From Brachionus manjavacas (taxonomy: Eukaryota > Rotifera > Eurotatoria > Ploima > Brachionidae), in the NCBI GenBank assembly GCA_019054805.1, contig JAHQIY010000016.1, positions 434,001 to 498,000 on the forward strand: a DNA stretch of 64,000 nucleotides. The letters run 5' to 3'. Positions 60,401 through 64,000 of the stretch are shown one piece after another. Under the pieces are notes generated by a model. It was not told where the DNA came from and did not search any database. It worked only from the letters and a program-made list of their open reading frames with translations. Position 1 is the stretch's first letter. The number at the start of each line of letters is the position of its first letter. The position numbers and the translations under genes are program-made.

Positions 60401-63400
60401 TTTATGTTGGCAGATTTCGGCCGATGGTATGCAAAAAGATGAGATGAACGCCCAGCAAGCATTACTCGATTGGTGCCACCAGAATCTAAAAGGATACGAT
60501 TCAGTGAGAGTAAAAGATTTTTCGAGTAGTTGGCGTGATGGCAAAGCTTTAATAGCTATCCTAAATAGACACAGGTTAAAGCCTAAATTTTTAATTAAAT
60601 TCAATTTTCCTAATCAATTTATTTACTAGACCTGATAAGATAAGCTTCAACGATTCGTATCTTAGATCAAATCTAGAAAATCTTAGAACCGCATTTGAGT
60701 TTGCCGAAAATGAATTTGGAGTAACAAAAATTTTAGACCCAGAAGGTTTTGATTTTTATCTTTAATAAAATTTATTTTAAAATTGTAAAAAAAAATTATT
60801 TAGATGTGGACACAGATCATCCGGACGAGAAATCTATTATGACCTATGTGTCAATGCTGTTCAACTCTATTCCCAATATTCCCATGCATCCCACTGAAAT
60901 TCTATTAGAATCAGTACTTGAAATTAAAAAATAAATTTTCATTAATTTTTTTCCTAAATTTAATTTTGTAGCAAAAAAAACAATTAATGGAAGAGTATTC
61001 ATCGATTTGCAAGTCATTGATGCGATGGTTGCGCGACTCCATTTCCACTATGGATAATCGGACAGTTCCCAAAAGTCTTTTTGAAGTCAAGAACTTGCTA
61101 AGTGACATAAAAAATTTTCGACTTGAAGAGTACTCGATTCGATTAAGAGAAAAAAAGCGCCTTATCAATTTATACCATGATATGATGAATTTACCTGGTT
61201 CAGAATCGCTTAATTTGGACAATGAGCTTGGCTCGATTGAAAAAGTCTGGTCAAAATTTGACAATTATATTCAACTAAGAGAAAACCTGCTAGAAAAAAC
61301 CTACAAAAAGTAAGCCCTCTGATTTTCAATTATTTGTATAAACAAATCAAGATTTATCAAGATATGAACACCTACAAACTGTTATAGCCAGGATTGAAAA
61401 ATATAATGAAAGTTGTGAAAAAATTCTCAACTCTCTTGAAAGCGGGTTGAATCAAGTAAAATTTCAAAAAATTATTTGAGTTTATTTTATTTTAAATTAT
61501 TTTTGAAGGCTTCGAGCAATGTTTTAGTTAATGGCCATCTAAAATCATTCAATGACAGACTTGGCGAACAAATTGCCAAGTGTGACCAAGAAATTCGTAA
61601 AATGTTCGCTGATTGCCAGCATTTAATTGACGAAGAACATTATGAAGCTGATGTTTATTATAAAAAGTTTGATTTTTTAAAAAATTTATTTCAGAATAAA
61701 AATAATTTTTTCATAAAAAAGGGCTGAAACTATTCAAAACCGCTCTCTGGATCTTAAGGCAAAAATTTCCAATTATCAACAAAATTACAAAAATTCAATT
61801 GAAATTGAAATACATCGCGAAAATTCCGACTTTGATACCAAGATAAATTGGCTAGAAAAGCAAAAGTCTATTTTACAGGAACAAAATTTTCCCAGTGAAT
61901 TTAGTAAAATTCAATGTGAAATTCGTAGCACTCAACAAATTCAAAGCGAAATAAATCAATTTAGAGAAAGTTATTTAAAAAATGCTGACACTGTCAAAGA
62001 AGATAAATTCAAATATTGTCTAAATGAGCTCGAAATTTTGTATAATTTCACTTTTGTAATAAAATTTGTTCTATTTTGTTTTAATTTTTTCATAATAAAA
62101 TTTTTTATAGAGTCTGTCAAATCAACGTCTCAAATTGCTGAATCAATACAGCGATTTCGTAAAACAAATAAACGATGAAATATTTTACCTTGATCAAAAG
62201 GAACAAACAGAACTGAATCGCGACTGGTCTAATCCAAGCAAATTGGAGAGCTCTAGCCTGAAGCAGTACAAACAAAATCTAGATTATGAATTGGAAAGAC
62301 GGCTCGTTATCAATATTAACCCAATTAAGCTGTTGGCTCAAACAATGGTTAATGAACAGCATCCAGCAGCTAGCCACGTCAAAGTATTTTAATAGAAAAT
62401 TTTAATTAAAATTTTTTCAATTATCTTATTTACAGACCTATACTGATACTTTAGTCGAACATTTCAATTGGGTTACTCAACTATCTTATCTTTTATCAGT
62501 CCATTTGAATCAATTAATCGATCACGAAAACGTAAATAAAAATTAAGTTTAGAAAATTTTTTTAGAAGATTTTATTTTTTAGTTTAAAAATGAGCATAAA
62601 AAATTATGTGATCGAGTTGAAGAGCTGCGTAGTCAGTTGACAGATTTGATATCAAAATCAAATCATAAAAATCATGAGGATTCGATTAATAAATTGGACA
62701 AAATGAGCATGGAAATAGTGAGTCTGACTACCAAGTTTGATTGTTGGTCCAACAAAAGCAAAACATTGACTCCATTCCAGCTACGAAGACAAAAACTCCA
62801 TCCTCCTCACAATAAGTGCAAGTTTTTGGTTAACTACCGTAGATCACAAGTAAAAAATGGGAAAAAAATTTTCTTTTAAAATTTATCTAATTGATTTAAA
62901 AAAAAATAGATAAATTTGGATAAAAATGAAGAGTGCATTGTTGAGGATAATAGTCAAAAGATTAAGTGGAAAATTCGCAAGGCTGGCTCCGATCAGACTA
63001 TTTTTGTTCCCAGTGTATGCTTGGAAATACCACCGCCTGATGAAGAAAGTCTCGATTTAATCCAACAGCTTAAAATTAGAATCGAAAGCTTAGACAAGCA
63101 AATATTGAGCTATAGACTTCAATTCAAAAAAGATCGATTGTTCAATAAAATGAACAAGATTAAAATATGTGATTTTGATGAATATGAGGAAAGAAAAAAA
63201 AGCGCTGATGCCACCACAAATTTTGATTTGATACTTAATAGTGTAAAATATGAAATAGAGGAATTGATAAAGCAATCGACCGTGTTAAATGGGAAAAAGT
63301 GCAAAAATCAGCATTTTATAGAGTTCTCGAATAGTGATGCCAAATTGTTGATTGATAGCTACGATGCGTGCTGCAAAAAACTAAATGATTTTAATGAAAA

Positions 63401-63683
63401 GTCAGCAGAAAAAAATCAATGTCAAAAATTTGAAAAAAAATTAAATTCAGACCTGGAGTGCCTTGAATTAAAACTTAAATATTTAGCTGAAAAATTGACC
63501 AAAATACAACAAACTGAACTAAAAAATTCGAATGGTCCCAAAATCATTGACAAAATCCTATCTCATTATCAGGTAAGTAAAACTAGAAGACAAAAATATT
63601 CACACTTTCTTGATATCTTCTAGAAAACGCTGATATTCTATCGATTTTCGATCTGGCACCCTCTGGCAAAACGCTTCCGAAAA
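51446..63683 (+). CDS. shot: Spectraplakin (MACF1/dystonin/shot family), N-terminal part, continues past the window
   Basis: Giant linker of actin and microtubules. Exons by splice site and phase: 51446-51776, 53140-53201, 53727-53816, 53874-53951, 54267-54359, 60414-60574, 60630-60745, 60804-60913, 60972-61309, 61362-61455, 61509-61666, 61722-62055, 62111-62383, 62436-62531, 62583-62849, 62910-63572, 63624-63683. CH1: DERDAMQKKTFTKWIN, INDLYEDLKDGTNLL, FHSLQNIRICLDYLKSNK, NPKITLGLVWILISYFQ. CH2: QQALLDWCHQNLKGY, FSSSWRDGKALIAILNRHRP, DPEDVDTDHPDEKSIMTYV. The plakin domain follows, with spectrin repeats (YLDQKEQTELNRDWSN) and an SH3 fold (IKWKIRKAGSDQTIFVPSVC). The 5' exon codes an Asn/Asp-rich head, and a non-coding leader may precede it. 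The last exon would hit TGA at 63692-63694 without splicing; donor GTAGGA at 63684 is assumed. Confidence 0.9.
52027..52619. repeat. Diverged direct duplication within spectraplakin intron 1
   Basis: About 52027-52199 (AGAAAATAAGATAAAAATTA ... GAGTTCTTTGAAGAGGCTGG ... AGATTCAATTACC) recurs as 52402-52619 with the same order of blocks and an extra insert of roughly 45 bp. The offset is about 375 bp. Neither copy keeps a coding frame in common. Confidence 0.55.
52729..52868 (+). other. Candidate alternative terminal exon in spectraplakin intron 1
   Basis: After a TTTA-rich tract and acceptor AG (52727-52728), a GC-richer patch opens in phase with exon 51446-51776: GDPRARPNGARPSFDTALKR, then a Lys/Asp-rich run to TAA at 52866. 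Spliced this way the product would be about 156 residues without any CH domain. No homology recognised; it may equally be a repeat scrap. Confidence 0.3.
54390..54850 (-). mobile_element. LINE (non-LTR retrotransposon) 3' fragment
   Basis: Minus-strand reading gives TLYTLLVKPLIEYEVGVWN, the familiar LYK-LVRP-LEY--VWNP block after the reverse-transcriptase palm, and further on RFNFITNRIVIGTIWQ then KKIVEARLDEWF, the block near the end of CR1/Jockey-like proteins (FF-NRVV--WN-LP--VV-A). Stops and frame changes separate the blocks, so it is dead and 5'-truncated. It lies in the intron between CH1 and CH2, just after exon 54267-54359. Confidence 0.6.
55168..55200 (+). CDS. Candidate 33-nt microexon between CH1 and CH2 of the spectraplakin
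   Basis: Acceptor CACTTAG and donor AAAG|GTAAAT flank exactly 33 nt coding IMNIKESKQSK. Both neighbouring exons (ending 54359, starting 60414) are phase 0, so inclusion or skipping keeps the frame. Related spectraplakins run directly from the HFQ end of CH1 to ISD, here matched by YFQ|ISADG without the microexon, so it is probably alternative. No RNA evidence. Confidence 0.4.
56550..57060. repeat. Diverged tandem repeat, about 170-bp unit
   Basis: A block ATTCTAAAGGAAAT then TTATTTTGTGAGAATAG then TAAAAATAAAAGTTATTCAG and TAGCTCAATTTAGTTA recurs. Block starts fall near 56561, 56731, 56899 and 57022 (spacing about 170, 168 and 123). A further start lies near 56129, and an inverted piece (TTATTCTTACAAAATAAAAT) near 56355. 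Confidence 0.65.
57250..57410 (+). promoter_or_regulatory. GC-richer patch upstream of the MGNN open frame
   Basis: Clearly richer in G and C than its surroundings. GATGCGGA...TCCGCATG (about 57293-57331) can form a stem, and TAGCCGAATGTCC with GGGGGTTTAAATG resemble worn Pol III A and B boxes, so it may be a SINE scrap instead of promoter or leader sequence. Confidence 0.3.
57730..58812 (+). CDS. Open frame starting MGNN, nested gene or alternative first exon of the spectraplakin
   Basis: 360 codons from ATG 57730 to TAG 58810-58812, in the intron between the CH1 and CH2 exons. Base composition is near balanced, much richer in GC than any other exon here, which argues for selection on the protein. 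It is Ser-, Lys- and Arg-rich with no domain that I recognise; stretches such as STSSVESLAASPSMSKSHTN and LKRRKSLKG could be phosphorylated. MGNNLNRK has the Gly2 and basic residues of a myristoylation start but Asn, not Ser/Thr, at position 6. GAT|GTAAAG at 58105 is a possible donor in phase 0, matching the phase-0 CH2 exon at 60414. As a first exon it would give 125 residues ahead of a CH2-only spectraplakin; unspliced it is a separate single-exon protein. Confidence 0.65.
   Translation: MGNNLNRKSPGFNCFSSNSKSTKRRQMKQSFSYDSATRHNFLTKMKNSLKSGAFSHGRVPKSHTDQNLLVIDEPHTDANLAQVDELYTCEKDDYIDEIERQFEKPPGRFQKSPAIYNIQSIENDDVKISDLISNSTSYSLEKDNCSHRTSRSASSLTMHSTWSPERPERRKFSPGLIKKLILKSLNNRPSSKLSDENCTAHAFGGIRDNQQGLKYIDDSVSCVLRQSSTSSVESLAASPSMSKSHTNLEASAHSPFFSFKILNDVNRKLNKIQHLKRRKSLKGSVGREPLPNDKQIYLNELNTIKVDCADNISVYTLFNTLNKQAPFASSENTTISTSIDLLHDQHYFQNSFSSLSLLNS
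58813..60413 (+). other. Rest of the CH1-CH2 intron
   Basis: 1.6 kb of AT-rich sequence. No exon, RNA or repeat recognised; it ends at the acceptor TTGGCAG before 60414. Confidence 0.55.
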
Positions 63684-64000
63684 GTAGGAAGTTGAAGAGA
63701 AAATTTTAATGCTGAAAAAAAATAAAATTATTAAGAGTTTATTCTTTGAAATAAATAAGATTTTTCTAATCAGATAATTGAGTTTGTGATTCGCATCAGC
63801 AACAACAACAGAAAAACCAAAACTAAATAAATAACTAAAATTTATACAATTGCTAATCTTTTTCGAATATCATGGGGGAATATTTTCAAATGAGTCAATT
63901 TGTTGATTTAAACTTAGAGAATAGGTTGTCAGATTGTATTTTATTTGGTGCTCAATCAATCAATTTGAAGATTTTCTTTTTTAATTGTCGATTTATATAT
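63684..64000 (+). other. Right edge, presumed spectraplakin intron
   Basis: AT-rich with no coding signal. If the donor at 63684 is real, the gene continues beyond the window; plakin and rod domains of the family are far from complete here. Confidence 0.5.

Noticed and set aside
1-64000. CRISPR arrays, operons, bacterial genes, retrovirus-like or Polinton elements
   Set aside because: No regularly spaced repeats, no polycistronic bacterial layout, and no integrase, protease, capsid, envelope or protein-primed polymerase signature seen; all elements found are LINE, SINE or small DNA transposon remains.

Overview
Nuclear DNA of an invertebrate animal with a very AT-rich genome. The genes are animal-specific (LRRK kinase, four-repeat sodium channel, Shab potassium channel, spectraplakin, cadherin). 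Coding exons are split by GT-AG introns that are often only about 50 nt long, and the standard code fits every frame. A rotifer or other small spiralian would match this style, but nothing here fixes the phylum.

Layout. 1-11284 (+): most of an LRRK gene (ankyrin, LRR, Roc, COR, kinase, WD40), open at the left edge, with an 841-bp transposon carrying an 8-bp target duplication in intron 2. 11285-12451: a gap with a LINE scrap. 12452-18620 (-): a complete 15-exon voltage-gated sodium channel with an intron-bearing tRNA-Leu(CAA) inside its last intron. 20709-24017 (-): a two-exon Kv2/Shab channel. 24018-34885: a gene desert of nearly 11 kb with a LINE scrap, a short tandem repeat and a head-to-head pair of tRNA-like (SINE) remnants. 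34886-38827 (+): a single-exon cadherin. 39861-40562 (+): CEP19. 41530-44723 (-): an ICE2/NARG2-like protein, divergent from 45712-48162 (+), a WIPI2 orthologue. 48485-50002 (+): the PAPS transporter SLC35B2. 51446 to beyond the right edge (+): the actin-binding and plakin part of a spectraplakin (MACF1/dystonin/shot), whose 6-kb intron between the CH1 and CH2 exons holds a LINE scrap, a 33-nt microexon, a diverged tandem repeat and a GC-richer open frame starting MGNN.

The genes are a mixed housekeeping and neuronal set, not a pathway. The sodium and Kv2 channels lie in tandem on one strand and could shape the same action potentials. WIPI2 (autophagy) and ICE2 (snRNA transcription) share a 1-kb divergent upstream region.

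Most worth a second look: (1) the LRRK kinase has DYS where LRRKs have DYG, the same change as human LRRK2 G2019S; (2) the sodium-channel selectivity ring reads D-E-Q-A instead of DEKA or DEEA; (3) the MGNN open frame sits where a CH2-only spectraplakin isoform would need its own first exon, and it contains a GTAAAG donor in the right phase. Exon joins were worked out by hand from splice sites and reading phase; no alignment, RNA or database search was available.
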